Program-made: the position numbers and the translations under genes
Assembly (NCBI GenBank): GCA_030063045.1
Contig: JAQSEB010000131.1
Location: 372,001-436,000 of the forward strand
Direction of reading: 5' to 3'
DNA length: 64,000 nucleotides
From: Pratylenchus scribneri
Taxonomy: Eukaryota > Nematoda > Chromadorea > Rhabditida > Pratylenchidae
The notes under the pieces: model-generated
What the model was told of the DNA's origin: nothing
The model's database searches: none
What the model saw: the letters and a program-made list of their open reading frames with translations, nothing else
In this document: one piece after another, positions 22,113-35,583 of the stretch
How positions within the stretch are numbered: the first letter of the stretch is position 1
How the letters are laid out: each line of letters starts with the position of its first letter

Positions 22113-23306
22113 ATTTTATAATAATTATTGTTTACAATTATCATTATTATAAACAAAATTAAATGACTTTAATTTAAGTCAATATATCTGAGAGATTAAT
22201 AAAAATTTTAAAAAATATAAATAACTAACATAAAGATTAAAAATAAGCATATCATAAAATATATAAAATAAAAAAGAAATAAAAGAAATAATATGGTAAA
22301 ATAAACAAAACTCATTTAATATTTTTATAAAATTTGGAATATTATTGGTTTTATTTTATTTATTTATTAAATTATTTAAAACAATTTTGGATGACAATGA
22401 TGCTAGAAATATGAAGATTGTCATTGGTAAGGAATAAGGCGGAAATATTTTTAAAAAAAACCGTGCTTTGTTGTGTGGGTGTAGGAATTTTGAGGAAAGC
22501 CGTCTTAATACGAAAGGACTATGTTTCATTTACAATGAAGTTGGAACATTGCCCAATTTTTCAGAAAAAAAAAATAATAAATTAAACAATGGCATACAGA
22601 AGGTTGACAAATTTAAATTAATTTTTAAATTTAAAAAAAATGAATATATAAAAATAAAATCGTCCGACTGGATTATAATAGAAGGCTTCATGTGTGTTCG
22701 TTCTACATAATTGTACTCTACGAATACGATTTCAATGATAAATGTCAATCTGATAATAAATTTTTTAATTAATGAAATTTTTTATAAAATTAAATTTTAT
22801 ATAATAAAAATGCAACGAATTCAATAAGAAATTGCGCAATATTCCCGAAGGATATTTTAAATGACTATGTATGTTAATTTCTAATGTGTATAAAAATGCG
22901 ATAAAATGAAAAATTCAAGAAAAAGAAAATATTTTTTATAATTTCCACATTATATTCTACATTTAAAATTAAAGATTTAAATTGTTGTTTAATCTTTTTT
23001 CAAATGCTGCAAACATCATCAATGATGAAGCTGGACAGGCACCCTTCGCAAAAGTCAAATTATTGCTAAATGATTAAATTATTTATATAATTAAAATTAA
23101 TTAAATTGATTTAAAAATATTTTTTTGAAGAAGAAAAAAATCAAAAAGAAAGAATTGAGACTCTATAATTCCGAAAATTCGTCATTACAAATAAAGCCAT
23201 TATGAAAAATAAAAAAATTACAGAAGAGATATCTTAAATAAAATAAAAATAGAAATTCAAGAGGAATTTACAATTTAAAAATTTATTTAATTCAAATTCG
23301 AATTGA
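22113..23306. other. Spacer between duplication copies, with islands
   Basis: Islands at 22,385-22,437 (LDDNDARNMKIVIGKE, with a donor-like GTAAGG at 22,428), 22,468-22,710 (80-codon frame without ATG, LLCGCRNFEESRLNTKGLCF) and 22,973-23,077 (SNAANIINDEAGQAPFAKVK). The 22,468 frame degenerates after about 35 residues into Lys/Asn-rich sequence and then recovers GC at its end. All are unidentified. Confidence 0.4.
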
Positions 23307-23486
23307 TCATTTAACTTTAACTTGGATTTAATTAAGTGTTGTCATAATATTAGCGAAAAAAAATTAATTTTTTTTATAAAAGCTTCGGAATTGTACAATG
23401 AAGTGATGATAATGGAATTAGAATACGATTCAGATGAGAAAAAATTAACAATTTTAATAAGAAAATTTTATAATGTTATAAGATAA
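23307..23486 (+). pseudogene. Possible serpin-like fragment
   Basis: A 59-codon frame with no start. Its core is ASELYNEVMIMELEYDSDEK followed by KLTILIRK. This resembles the central sheet of serpins, where a leucine/valine strand is followed by a hydrophobic-Tyr turn and a hydrophobic strand. The usual Pro of the LPY and ILP motifs is missing, and no reactive-centre loop or other serpin block is present. It lies between the two duplication copies. The similarity is only by eye. Confidence 0.3.
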
Positions 23487-23639
23487 AGATAAGTTTATTA
23501 ATAATATAAAAATAAATTCATAAATTTAATTTGTAATAAATAGAAAAAATTTTAAGAAAATATTTAAAAGTTAAATAAAAATATTTTTAAAAAAATAAAT
23601 TATAATCAAAGAAATTTTTATTTAAATCAAATCAGAATA

Positions 23640-25899
23640 GATCATTGATCATTCAATTCAACAAAAATTCGCCATTAATAAAGGGAAATTAAATTTAAAT
23701 GAAAAAAAACATTCCCATATATCTAAAGAGAGTTGGATGAAGCCATAGAATATTGTAAAGCAGCTAAAAGCTCTCAATCCAAAAAAGGCATAAAAAAAGA
23801 ATAACCCCGAGAAAGTGAATTAAATACTAAAGTTTTTTGAATTTTTGTTATTTAAGATATAAAAATATTGATGGAAATAAAAATTCGAAATAAATTAAAA
23901 AATATAAATAAATTATAAAATAAACTATGTTAATTTTGTAGAATGTATTTTTTAACAACTGAAAGATATAAAATTATGTATTAAATTTTAAAAATTTATA
24001 AATAAAGTATAATAATTAAAATATAGATTTAAAATATACATCTTATTTTAGCATCAATAAAATATGTAAAAGTAGAATTTATTTCAATTTAAATAATAGC
24101 AATTATGGTAATAATTAATACCATAAATTAAAGAAAAGATATCTATGTATTTGATGAACTATATCAGTTTATTCAATGCAATTAAAAAATAGAAATATCA
24201 ACTTTCAGAAAAATAAAAAGAATTAAAATTATTTTATAATTATTTTTTGTAAGAAGGACTTTAATCATTCACAGAAAATTTAAAATTTTTCAAAAATAAT
24301 AAAATGATTTTTAAAAAATTTTTTAAAAATTTATGATAAAAGTAAAGAAAAAAAATTATAAAATAATGTATTCAATTAAAGTGGCTGAAAAATTATAAAT
24401 TAAAAATAATCAAATAAGCTATGCCCATATCTGACAAGAATCTTTAATTATATATTCATAAAGTCAACAAATTTTGCCGTTTTATAAAAAATGTCAGAAA
24501 GCAATTAATTATTCTAAAAGAAATTAGAAATTAACTTAAAAATTTTAACTTCTTAATTATTACTTGACGAATATATACAATGATTCGTCAAATCATATTA
24601 TCTTTAAAATAATTTTTTGCCAAAAATATATTCAATCAAACATACATAAAAATTTGTTCCATTTTTGATGAACACTCGTTTTCAAATAAATTATTATATT
24701 TATCGGAAAGAATTATAGATTAGAATATAATATAAGAAATTCAATATTATAAAAAATTTTCTACTCTAATTTTAATTCCTGAAAATGTAAAAATTAAATA
24801 AATTGAATTAAATTTATTTTTATTAATAAGAAAATGAAATTTTATTTATTTATTTTTTATAATAAAAATTTGTTATAATATTAAATTTAAATAATATAAT
24901 AAAATTAATATTCGAACGAATTTTAAGCAAAAACAAGAAGCCCAAAAAGCAATTTTCCGATATCTATGGAGCATGGACGAGCTTGCGAATGCAAAAGCTT
25001 TATGAGATAAAAAACTCTTATTCATTTTTTAAAAGATAATTTAATTTTAAAATATAATTTTTATTATAAATAATTAAAAAGAAAAAATAAATTAAATTAT
25101 TGCAATACTATTAGATTATTTCAAATTAATAAATATATTAAAAATAAAAAATAATTTTAAAAAATTCATATTAATAATTTTTTTTTAATATATTATTGCT
25201 TTTAGAACAATAATTTAAATCCAAACAAAAAGATTTAGATTTTCGATCAAATGTTATTTTAGAAAAAATTAGCAAAAAATAAATCATATTAATAAAATAT
25301 GAAAATGTATTATATAAATTAAAAACAAACAAGATTAAAAAAACAAAACATGCGCATGCAATTTATTAAAGGGTCAACATTGGATTATAACTGATGAAAA
25401 TTAATATGTTCAATTATTTAAAATAAAGACAATAAGTAATATAAAATTAAATAATTCTTCTGTAATTATATTTTAAAAAAATCATTTGGAACTAAATTCT
25501 TATTTATAAATGTATTTTGAAATGTTAAAAAAAAAGAATTAGAAATTTCAAGATTTTACAAATTATAAATTTATATAAATACTATATTAAATAAACTAAA
25601 AATAAAGCAATAATTTATTTACTCTATTCGATAAATATTTATTTGACAATAATGGATTGCATTAATAAAATTTATTAATACATGAAATATTATAAAAATT
25701 AATAATATAGTTTAAAATAAATAAAAATGTGTAAATTAAATCATATTTGTAATGAAATAATAAATTTCAAAAATAAGAAAAAGTGTAGAAAATAAAGATA
25801 AATTGTCAAATTTATATAAATAACAAAATTTCGCATTATTTAGTTTATATATAAACTATCAAAATTGAATAAAAATGATTTTAAAAAATTTTTTTTGAA
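23640..25899. repeat. 2.26-kb segmental duplication, copy 2
   Basis: Direct copy of 19,857-22,112. Differences are concentrated in the last 500-600 bases, for example AAAGGGTC versus ATAGGGCC and a TCT insertion near 25,457. That gradient suggests gene conversion of the left part or two different ages. Confidence 0.92.
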
Positions 25900-26097
25900 T
25901 AATTTATATTTAATCTATATAGAAATAAAAATATGCGAAATAAACCCCATTTTTCCCCCCATAAATAATTTTCTGTTACATCGATTTCAGCCTTTGTTTA
26001 ATAAAAAAAATTTATTTTAATATAAAATTCCTTAAGAAATTTTAAAATTTATAATAAGACTATAATATATTTATATTAAATGGTAATAAGTTAAATA

Positions 26098-26100
<3 letters not shown>

Positions 26101-26130
<30 letters not shown>
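26101..26130. repeat. (TA)n microsatellite
   Basis: Fifteen TA dinucleotides, the longest such run in the window, 200 bases beyond the end of duplication copy 2. Confidence 0.95.
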
Positions 26131-26134
<4 letters not shown>

Positions 26135-26764
26135 TCAAAAATTAAAATTTATTTTCTAAAAATTTTAATTTATCTAATCTATTTTAAAAATAAATAAACG
26201 ATAATTATAAATATATATTGCTAGAAAAAAGACGGATTTATTATGAGTATTTTTATGTTAATTTTATTTTACTGAAAAATACTAAAAAATTCATAAAAAA
26301 TATTATATAAATTGATAAATTAAATTGAAACAATTTATTTTTTATTCATATTAAATTAAAAATATTTAAAATCATCCTAGAAGAAAATGAATTGCGATAA
26401 TTTTCTAAATAAAAAAGCTTAATATTTTTAATTAAAAAATTTTTTAATATAATTGATCAAAGAAAATTTTTATATTGATAATTTTTGGTTAAATTTCCGA
26501 TCATTTAAATGTAATTAAGTTTATTTCAGTTTTCGAAAGAAAATAATTTTGCAATTAATATAAATATAAAAAAAGGTCAAAAATATATATAATAACATTT
26601 TCAATTAAATATACATAATTAATTTAAACAAAAAAAAATAAAATTAATATTTATTAAATTCTTTATCCGAAGGAAAATTTTGAATTTTATCTTTTGTATT
26701 CAGATACCCTAATCATTATAAATCAATTTTAAATATCAACAATTACATAATTTTAAAAATACCC

Positions 26765-26983
26765 TTAGAGATGATAATTATAATCAACATTTATAATATT
26801 AAAAAAATTAATATCAGCATATGTATTTTTTCTTCCACCTCTACATGAATGCCTATCCAATTTCCAGTATTGAAGCCCTATGACAAAACATAAGAAATCA
26901 AATGAATTCCTTTTAATTTCAATGAAATTTGTTTGATGCAAGAACTGATTAAGAAGAATGAGCAATAAATATAAAAATATCAA
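26765..26983 (-). pseudogene. FLYWCH-type zinc-finger-like fragment
   Basis: A 72-codon minus-strand frame. The GC-richer middle reads FIEIKRNSFDFLCFVIGLQY then WKLDRHSCRGGRKNTYADI. The order Phe-Leu, Gly, Tyr-Trp, then C-(R/K)-G-R with a following Thr is that of FLYWCH fingers, which occur in animal MULE transposases and derived factors. The first zinc cysteine (normally W-x-C) is Leu, so the finger is damaged. The outer parts are A/T-derived. Confidence 0.4.
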
Positions 26984-27729
26984 ATATTGAGAAAAATTTT
27001 TAATATGAATTCAATATAAAAAAAATAAAATTTAATTATTTTCTAAATTAAATTAATTGCTTTTCAAGCAAAAACCAAAAATGGTTAGGGTCATTTTTGG
27101 GCAATTAAATATAAACTAATCAGTCAACGAAAAAAAATTAATTAATTTAGTCCAAAAATGAATTAAAGTCAAGTAAAATAAAGAAATATCTACAGAGTAT
27201 TTTACAGAACACCACAAAATCATTTTGATAATTTGATAAAATGTAAAATATTTTTTATTAAATAAATGCATTAAACAACTAATATTAATTTACTATACTA
27301 TTTATGGATTAAATTCACGTATAGAATAATTGAACGACAAAAAAATTTATACAAAAATTATATGCATAAATAGAAATATATATAAATAAAAAATTTAATG
27401 ATTAACAAAATTTTTGTTCAAATATTTTATTTTAAAAGGGATATTATAAAATTTAAAAAAAAGCGTCGATTCATATGAATTAAATTATGGATTAAATTTA
27501 CCAATATTAAATCAAATAATTTTTAATTTAAATTAAAAAGATATATTCAAAATTAAGGATGAATTTCTTTAAGAATTTTCTGTTTATTGAAAAGGAAATT
27601 CACAGTTGAAAAGAAGATTGAAAAAATATCAAACTTAAATAAATATATCAAAAAATATTATTTTTATAAAGAATTTAAAGAGTATAATTAAAAATGATGG
27701 TAATATTATTGAAATAATTGATTAAATAC

Positions 27730-27752
27730 ATATATATATATATATATATATA
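27730..27752. repeat. (TA)n microsatellite
   Basis: About eleven TA dinucleotides. Confidence 0.9.
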
Positions 27753-30279
27753 ATGCATTACTTTGATTAATTTTTTTAAAAAATTTTAATTTTTTGCCAT
27801 AAAATGATGGTAAACTTTTCTAATAAATTTCATTATAAGATTTTTTGTGCCTTAAAAATTTATATAAAATATTGGAATTTTATTTTTTATTATTAAATAT
27901 TTGAAATATATCTAAACATATTCTCAAATATATAAAAAATATATATTAAATATAGATAAAAGATATTTAAAGAAATCAAGAATTTGTAATTTGTTTTTGA
28001 TATTTGTATGGCAAATACAGATCGAATGATCTTTCGTCTGCGACGGGACAATGAGAAATTGACGAATTGATAATTAATAAAAATTTTTAATAATTTTATA
28101 CAATGAATGCTTAATTTAAAAGAAAATAATATGTATGAATAAGAACATATATAAATAGATATATTAAAGTAACAGATGAAAATAATAAAATTAATCCATT
28201 TTCAAAATAATTCATTTTAAATTAAAAAAACGTTAAAATTCTCAAAAGAAATACCATAAAAAAATTTGTTAAAAAATTAAAAAAAATGAGAATAAAAATC
28301 AAATTTAAAATGATTTAATTTTAGTTAAAATAAATATTACTATCATTTGCTAAATTAAAACCATAGTTTGAAATTATCCCATCAAATATTTCTATAAACT
28401 GATATCTACAAATATGAATGAAAAGGGATATCATCTTTGAATAATATACTTAAAAAAATTATTTAAATTTATCGCATTAATATTTTAAAAATTCATTACT
28501 ATAAATTAGATAGATAATTTATGAAATTGAATAGATAATTTATAAATTTTAAAAAATATTGAAAGAATAAAGAAATTTTTTTAAAAATTTTAATTTAAAA
28601 GAAATAACTTGTAAGAATATTGCCAAATTTCTCTATTTTAAACATATAAGAATTATGATAAAAAATTTTTTAAAAAATTCATTGAAATTATTTATATACT
28701 ATCATTCATTTTAAGCGAATATCTAGCAATTCAATGGTCTAACACAAGAAGAATGTCAAGAAGGTATCGACCCTTCCAACATGGAAATATTAAAATTATT
28801 AATAATTGTAATTAATTTCACCTATGGAATATACATTAATTTAGACGGATTTGTGTATTTACTTTAGGCAATAAATGTGTTTTTATAGGTAGTTTAAAAT
28901 TTATTTATATAATTTGTTTATAAATGAACGATAAAAGCAATATACTATATTTATTTAAAAAAATTGCATATATAATTCGTAAATTTTTTTATATATTTAT
29001 AAATATAATTTAAAATAAATAAATAATAGTAATTAAAAATATTTTAAAAATCAAATAAATGATAAAAATAAAAAAAATTAACGAATTTGATGATTTTCAA
29101 TAAAATTTTCTAAATATATCATCCAATTTTAAGACTATAATAGAATTTAAAAATTATAATTGTAAAGAAGAATTAAAAAAGATAGTAAAAATTAAAAAAT
29201 AATCTAAAAATAAACAAATTTTAATTCTTCGCATAAATCTGTGAATAAATTACCAAAAATTTAATGCTACTTTTTCATAAAATTAAACAAATTAATGATA
29301 TAAATAAAAAATTGATTAATAAAAAATTATATTGATTAAAAAAATTTAATTTAAAAATAGAAATAAAATATTGATAAAATATTTATAGAAAATATTATTC
29401 ATGTATTAATTATAAAATAAATACAAAATTCTAATTTAATTTTTAAATATAATTTTAAAAAATAAATAAAATTTATGGGAAAAAATAATATAAAATTATC
29501 AATTAGTATTATTAAAAAAATTATTAGAAATTATTTTTGAAAAAAATCATTTTATTTTTTATCTAAAATATTAAGAAAAATTTTATTGTTTATATTTCTA
29601 ATATAAAATTATTTTAAATAAAATTTACATAAAAATCTAATAAAGAGTGAAAGTAATCCGTGAGCAATATAATTAATTTTTTAATTAACTTATATTATTT
29701 AATCTTATTTACAAAAAAAAAAACAAATTTTTAAAAATGATTTTAATATTTATCAAAAAAAAAAAAATAACTTGTTTCTCATAATACTTGTACCCGTTTA
29801 TTATAGTTTAACATTCATTACACTTTTTAATGAATACCTATAATTAATTTTTAATTAAGATTTTAGAAAAATAACTTACTCTGCGTTAATTTTCTTCTAA
29901 ATCTTCTATTGAACTCATATTTTTAAAAATTTCTTTAATTGTAATCGTAAATAAATAATTAGATTTCACAAAAAATTTAAGTTTAAAAATAAATATCTGG
30001 TTCAAATTATGAAATATAAAATTTTATAAATATTTTATATTTCTATGATTTTGGCACTATTGATATTTTCTGAAATTTAAAAATATAAATTTTATAAATA
30101 AGAATATAATTGTACAATTAATTTATAAAAATTTAATAGAAATTATTAAAGTCTGCACTATATTATCAATGAAAAAAATCTTTTCAACAGGCAGAGAGTA
30201 TAATTGCTTTTAATTTTAAATCTTTATAATAAATTATAAGATTTAGAAAAAAAATAATTAAATGAAAGACATTATATTG

Positions 30280-30415
30280 AGTTGGATTTACTGAAATTTT
30301 TCAAGGAATGGCAGAAATAATTTTTTAAGATAGTAAAAATAAAAATTTCAATTTGCATCTTAATTTCTTAAGATGATTATTGTTTAAATGGCAGAATTGT
30401 TGGAAAAAAATAATT
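30280..30415 (+). pseudogene. Trace of a second BEL/Pao protease region
   Basis: The segment around TTTCAAGGAATGGCAGAAAT and the following TTGCATCTTAATTTC and GATTATTGTTTAAATGGCAG line up in the same order with the protease relic at 34,640-34,740, where the text is TTGGAATGGCAGAAAC and GATTATTATTCAAATG. Only GMAE is kept at the protein level. It implies a second, more decayed copy of the same element about 4.3 kb upstream. The alignment is short. Confidence 0.3.
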
Positions 30416-31601
30416 AAATATAATTCATTAGGTTTTTCATCCTACATACATTTTATCCATCAAATAAAAACTACTAAATCATCCAAGCTATAATATTTTT
30501 GGTGACATCGGCATGATTCTATATCCATTGTAAAATAATAATTAGAATTTTTTTAAAATCATTTTTCATTGAAATTATTTAATTATATATCCAATTTCAA
30601 ATTTAATATAAAAATAAATATATAAAACACATATAAATTTGAACAAATAAATTTATTATAAGTATTTGAATTTAATATTCAAATAAAGATTAAAATATAG
30701 AAAGAATTATTCTTAATAATATTATTTAAATCTGAAGCATATCAAAACAATAATTGAAAGAAAAAAAGATAGGTCATAGTAAAATTTTGAATTTAATGCC
30801 TTATTTTTTAAAATGATTTCTTGATGGCCAATTTTAATTATCTAAGCCCACTTATTCCTTTGAATAATGATGATGTCAAAATTTTATCAATGATGATAAT
30901 AATGATTAAGATTTTTTATTATTTTAAACTAAAGCTAAAACGTATATCTATTTACATAATAAGGTAGGAAGGTTATTTTTCGAATGACATCATAAAGAAA
31001 TTTTTAGGGTTATTTAAATTCGAGAGAAAAACAATATATAATTAAAGTAATAAATTGAATTTTTAATTATTAGATACATATGATTATTTAAAAAATTGAA
31101 TACATCAATTAAATTATTTATTTTTTAAAAAATTAAAAAATTTTGATAACGAATTATTATGCATCAAAATGGAATCGGTCAAGGCAATCTGGTTCTGGAG
31201 AGATGCATATGGCTCTATTACTAATTTTATGAAATGAAGCTAAATAGATTTCAAACCGAAAAATAGAAATATATCAAAATTAATTTTTAGGATCTATTAT
31301 AAATTTTATGTTTGGAAAAATAAAAAATTATAAAATTAAAAAAATATATGGTTTAAAAAATATAATAATTAAGAAATATTGAAATATGGTTATGAATTAA
31401 TTCCAATTTTTTATTGATAAATTAGAAATTTTATTTATATCATCAAACAAGAATATTCCCTTCCCCCACCCAAGTTTGCTGGTCTTGCATTCCGAAGAAA
31501 ACAACGAATTCATGATATATATAAAATAATTTCTAAGCAGAAAATGATAAAAATACTATAAAATTATAAAATAAACATCAATAGTAAGAAAAATAGTATA
31601 A

Positions 31602-31621
31602 ATATATATATATATATATAT
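31602..31621. repeat. (TA)n microsatellite
   Basis: Ten TA dinucleotides. Confidence 0.85.
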
Positions 31622-34480
31622 TTAATTTTAAAAGTTTATTAAATTGTAAATGTAATTTGTTTATAATTATTTTTCTATTCGAGAATCATGGATATGTTTG
31701 GAAAACCATCATTTACATATGGAATGCCTTTTCAGGATTTTTCGGTAGAATAATCATAGATTAAAAAAAAAACATAATATAAAATTCATATGCACTTATT
31801 TATCAATCAACATTTGAAAACGTTTTTGATACATTTACATTGTATTTAGATATAAAATAATAATCAAATTTAAATGTTACATAAAAAATTGTTAAGGAAA
31901 AAAAAGAATTTATTTTAAAGTATATTTTATAATAAAAAAAGTAAAAGGAATTATTTTTTAATTTTTTTAACTAAAAGATAAAATAATTAAAATATTGAAA
32001 GTGTAAAAAAATGATTTAATAAAATATTGATCGAAATGAAATATTGATATAAATTTAACATAGCTTAAAATATTCTAATGAATAGAAAATTTTAAGAAAG
32101 TAAGGAAATTAATATTAAATATTTAAAATTGCAACTATTGCGAAACATACAAAGATCTATGTATGGAATTTAAATGAAATGTTAAGTATGATTAATTTGC
32201 AAAAATTATATAGACAGAAAAATCATTATTATTAATTTATTATAATATGAAAGAGAATCTAAATTATAAAATATAAATACTGTAAAATTTGTAAATCAAA
32301 TATTTTGGAATTAAAATATTTCAAAACCTCTTAGTTTAATTAATTAAATGAATTTTTAAAATAACTGCTACAACAAAGAAGCTTTTATCACATTCCAAAA
32401 ATGATTGATTTTACTTCTACTTTTCCCTAAATTGTTGAATAAATTAGCCCATTTTCAGAGGATAATGAGAAAATTAAAAAATTTGATAATTTATAAAATT
32501 ATTCATATATCAAATATAAATAAATAATTATGTCTAAAAATAATCATCGATAGCAATTTTTCTGATAAAAATTAGAAGAATTCATTTTTTTGAAAAGAGT
32601 AAAATGGATTATGAATTATACAAAATTATTAACAAAAAAAAATGATAATCATATTTTTTGATTGAAAAAATAAAATTAAAATATATTAAGATTTAAGAAA
32701 ACAATAAAAATAATCTTAAAAAACTTAAGAAAGATAAAGCAAATATTAAATTAAATTAACATTCTTTCAAAGATAAAACTTTCATTTTCTCCGTTATTAT
32801 CAAAAAAACAATTTTTTATAACGGCAGACTCAAAATACTCAAATTTGTAGATAAATAAATAAATATATGTCGGTTACAATATTCATTTTTAAATTTGATT
32901 TTGAATAATAACTTAACTTAGTTTACAAAACACTGATAATAATTATAAAATTTGATAATCAATCTTAATCTTCTCATTAAAGTGTCCAATTAATTTGATA
33001 ACAATACTATGGAAACCAATTTCACAAATATAAAAATTTTATAATTTTAAAAATAAATAAAAAAATTAAAATTTTAAAATAATAATTTTTTAATTTGCCA
33101 CCAATAATTCTATAAATTATAATGATATAATTATTCATAATTTAGTGTCAGCTGAAAAGTTTTTTTTATTAAAAATATTTTAATTAAATTTATTTAAATA
33201 TAAATATATTTTCTTATTTTTAGAAAATATTTGATAAATAAATACTAAAATAATATTTAATCTTCCTCATAGAATATAAAAATCATTCAAAATTAATTAA
33301 TAAACAAATTTGTAGGAAAAATTTTATATTAATAATAATAAATAAAGAAAATCAAAGAAAATAATATTAAGAATAAAGAAACTTAAATATTAAAAACATT
33401 CATTCTCATTAAACGCAGAATAGCAAAGGAAGAATAAAATCAAACGACGAAAAACCTCAAGTCATATGCTGAACATAATAATAAAATACATGTGAATGAG
33501 CAATAAATAAGATTTATTTTTCCTGAAAAAATTTGCTATTTATAAAAATAAGGAAAAGAAAAAAAATTAATTTAATTTTAAAAAAATGCATCAAAATAAA
33601 GATTTTTAAATATTTATGGTTACATAAATATATAATTTTAAATAAATTTAAACATATAGGATTTTATAAATTATAAATTTTATATTATCGAAGATTTATT
33701 TTTTTATTAAGGATAAGTTAATTAAATTATATTTAAAATTTATAAATAGCTAAAATTAATTAAATTGGAAATTGAATATATATGTATGTGATTTATAATA
33801 ATAAAATAAAAATATTATTTTTAAAAATGTAAAATCAAACTATAAATTTTGCTCATATAATTATGAAAATATTTTTTCTCTATTAATAGAATTTAAAATA
33901 TTACTACTGAATAAATTTAAAAAAAAATCGTTGGATATATTCTTTAATATACATAATACAAAATAAAATTTATTCTATTTTCTGATTAAATGAAATAATT
34001 ATATAAAATAAAATTATAAAATTATAAAAGAAGGAAAATAAAAAAAAAGTTTTTAAATTCTTAAATTTAAAAAATTACATTTAATATAGATATTTTCTAT
34101 ATGTCAATTTCTATGAAAATTACAAATATAATAAGTATGATTATTTTAGATGAAATGCTGGTAAACTCTCAGCAAAATGTATTATTAATCTTATTTTAAC
34201 TACAAAAATTTTTTTAAAATTAACAAATCGATTCTTTATTTAATTTTTTATGCAACAAAATACATCTATTAGCTTAAAGCAACTAATTCTTACTCTTGCC
34301 AACAATTGATTGATAAGGCAATATATATATATTATTATTTTATTCTTTTACAAAATTCATCTTCGACAAATATACCATGAATTATGCAATAAAATAATAA
34401 TTTGATAAAAAATAATTACGAAAATATATTAAATTTAATAATCTAAAAGAATAAAGAAGAAAGAGCAAAATCAGTGATCT

Positions 34481-34734
34481 TTGTTGAAAGGAATTATATA
34501 TAATATTTCGCAGAAAGCTTTGGTCGATTGCGGTTCTGACATCACATATTGCTCGAATACATTTGCTGAAATCTGCAATTTCGAAATCCAAACATTTAAA
34601 AACATAATGGGCTCAACATTAGAAAAACCACTATTCGTTTCCTTGGAATGGCAGAAACCATTTTGACCTTGGGAAAAACGAAATCACTTGCAGCATTCTT
34701 TTTTATGAAAGTGATTATTATTCAAATGAAATAA
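34481..34734 (+). pseudogene. BEL/Pao-like retrotransposon protease, frameshifted
   Basis: First frame (to 34,666) reads KALVDCGSDITYCSNTFAEI, the active-site strand of a retroviral-type aspartic protease; the catalytic Asp is present and D(S/T)G appears as DCG. The second half lies in another frame (34,618-34,734): FLGMAETILTLGKTKSLAAF, the later beta-strand region of the same fold. The shift occurs inside an island without an AT insertion. Together with the FDPxG block and the C-terminal domain downstream, on the same strand and in order, it marks a dead BEL/Pao element. Confidence 0.6.
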
Positions 34735-35493
34735 TTTTGAAAATTATGTGATAAATTATTAATTATAATTACAATTTAATAAATTTTAAAATTTATTGTG
34801 TCTTGAAATTATATAATGAAAGATATCAAAAAAAGGAAGTAAGAATTCTCTGCACTTGAACATCTGCTGATTATATTTGAGCAATTTAAATTGCAAATTG
34901 AATAATCATCATATTTTTTAAATAGAATCCGCAATAAAAGATAAAAATTGAAAATATGATTACTTATTATTATTTAATTTTTAAGAAAATTGAAACTTAG
35001 ATAAAAATTTAAGAAATTATTGTTAAGAATGTGAATTCATTAAATATATCAAGATAAAAACACAATGTGGCAATTCCTGGATTAAAACAATAAATAAAAA
35101 TTCATTATACTAGAAAATCAAAGAAATTAATATTTAAAAATAAAAAGATTATTTAAGTAATTATTAAATTTTAAACTGTAAACCAAATGAAATTTCAAAC
35201 TTGATTCTAGATGGACTTTATCAAGACTTTTAGTCAAATGATAAATAAATAACCGAAAATGAAAATAAAATATTAAAATAATGATAAAAAATAGCTTGAA
35301 TATATATAATTTAATTAAATCGTTTTTAGTAAAATTAATATTATAATAATATTTTTTTCTTCTATTGAATTTCATAATTTTATTATAAAATTTCAGAGCA
35401 AATATATATTTTTTTAAAATACAGTTTGCCATTCAACCCAGTTGAAATTGGAATAATAACCATCACTGAACAAAAAAATTCAACATAATATAT
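34735..35493. other. AT-rich middle of the BEL/Pao relic
   Basis: Expected position of the reverse transcriptase start, but only weak islands remain: 35,175-35,240 (NCKPNEISNLILDGLYQDF) and 35,432-35,490 (PFNPVEIGIITITEQKN). No YxDD box was found. The 101-codon minus-strand frame at 35,127-35,432 has no protein-like composition. Confidence 0.4.
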
Positions 35494-35583
35494 TGGAAAA
35501 GGAAAAAAATGGAGTAGAAATAAAGTTATTTATTTACGAAAAGATTCAAGCACGCTTAACTTTGACCCCTTTGGATTGTAAGC
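35494..35583 (+). pseudogene. BEL/Pao reverse transcriptase-RNase H junction (FDPFG block)
   Basis: Frame reads VIYLRKDSSTLNFDPFGL, then TAA and Ala-Ile. BEL/Pao polyproteins carry a nearly invariant KR-x-(I/L)LS-x(5)-FDPLGL-(L)-AP block between reverse transcriptase and RNase H. The stop replaces the Leu after GL, a one-base change (TTA to TAA). The block is about 0.8 kb beyond the protease relic and 1.8 kb before the C-terminal domain. Confidence 0.55.

Larger units (their letters stand above)
25900..34480. other. AT desert with islands on both strands
   Basis: No intact gene. Minus-strand islands: 25,925-26,000 (KAEIDVTENYLWGEKWGLFR), 28,330-28,440 (YQFIEIFDGIISNYGFN) and 32,765-32,870 (KFEYFESAVIKNCFFDNNGE). 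Plus-strand islands: 27,190-27,230 (NIYRVFYRTPQNHFDNLI), 27,990-28,062 (MANTDRMIFRLRRDNEKLTN), 28,720-28,800 (LAIQWSNTRRMSRRYRPFQH), 30,840-30,970 (YLSPLIPLNNDDVKILSM), 31,165-31,240 (ESVKAIWFWRDAYGSITNF), 31,445-31,560 (EYSLPPPKFAGLAFRRKQ) and 32,370-32,430 (LLQQRSFYHIPKMIDFTST). Long (TA)n runs lie at 26,101, 27,730 and 31,602. Confidence 0.45.

Noticed and set aside
35127..35432. 101-codon minus-strand frame
   Set aside because: Asn/Phe/Ile/Lys/Tyr composition of a T-rich strand; it lies opposite the BEL/Pao relic, which reads on plus.
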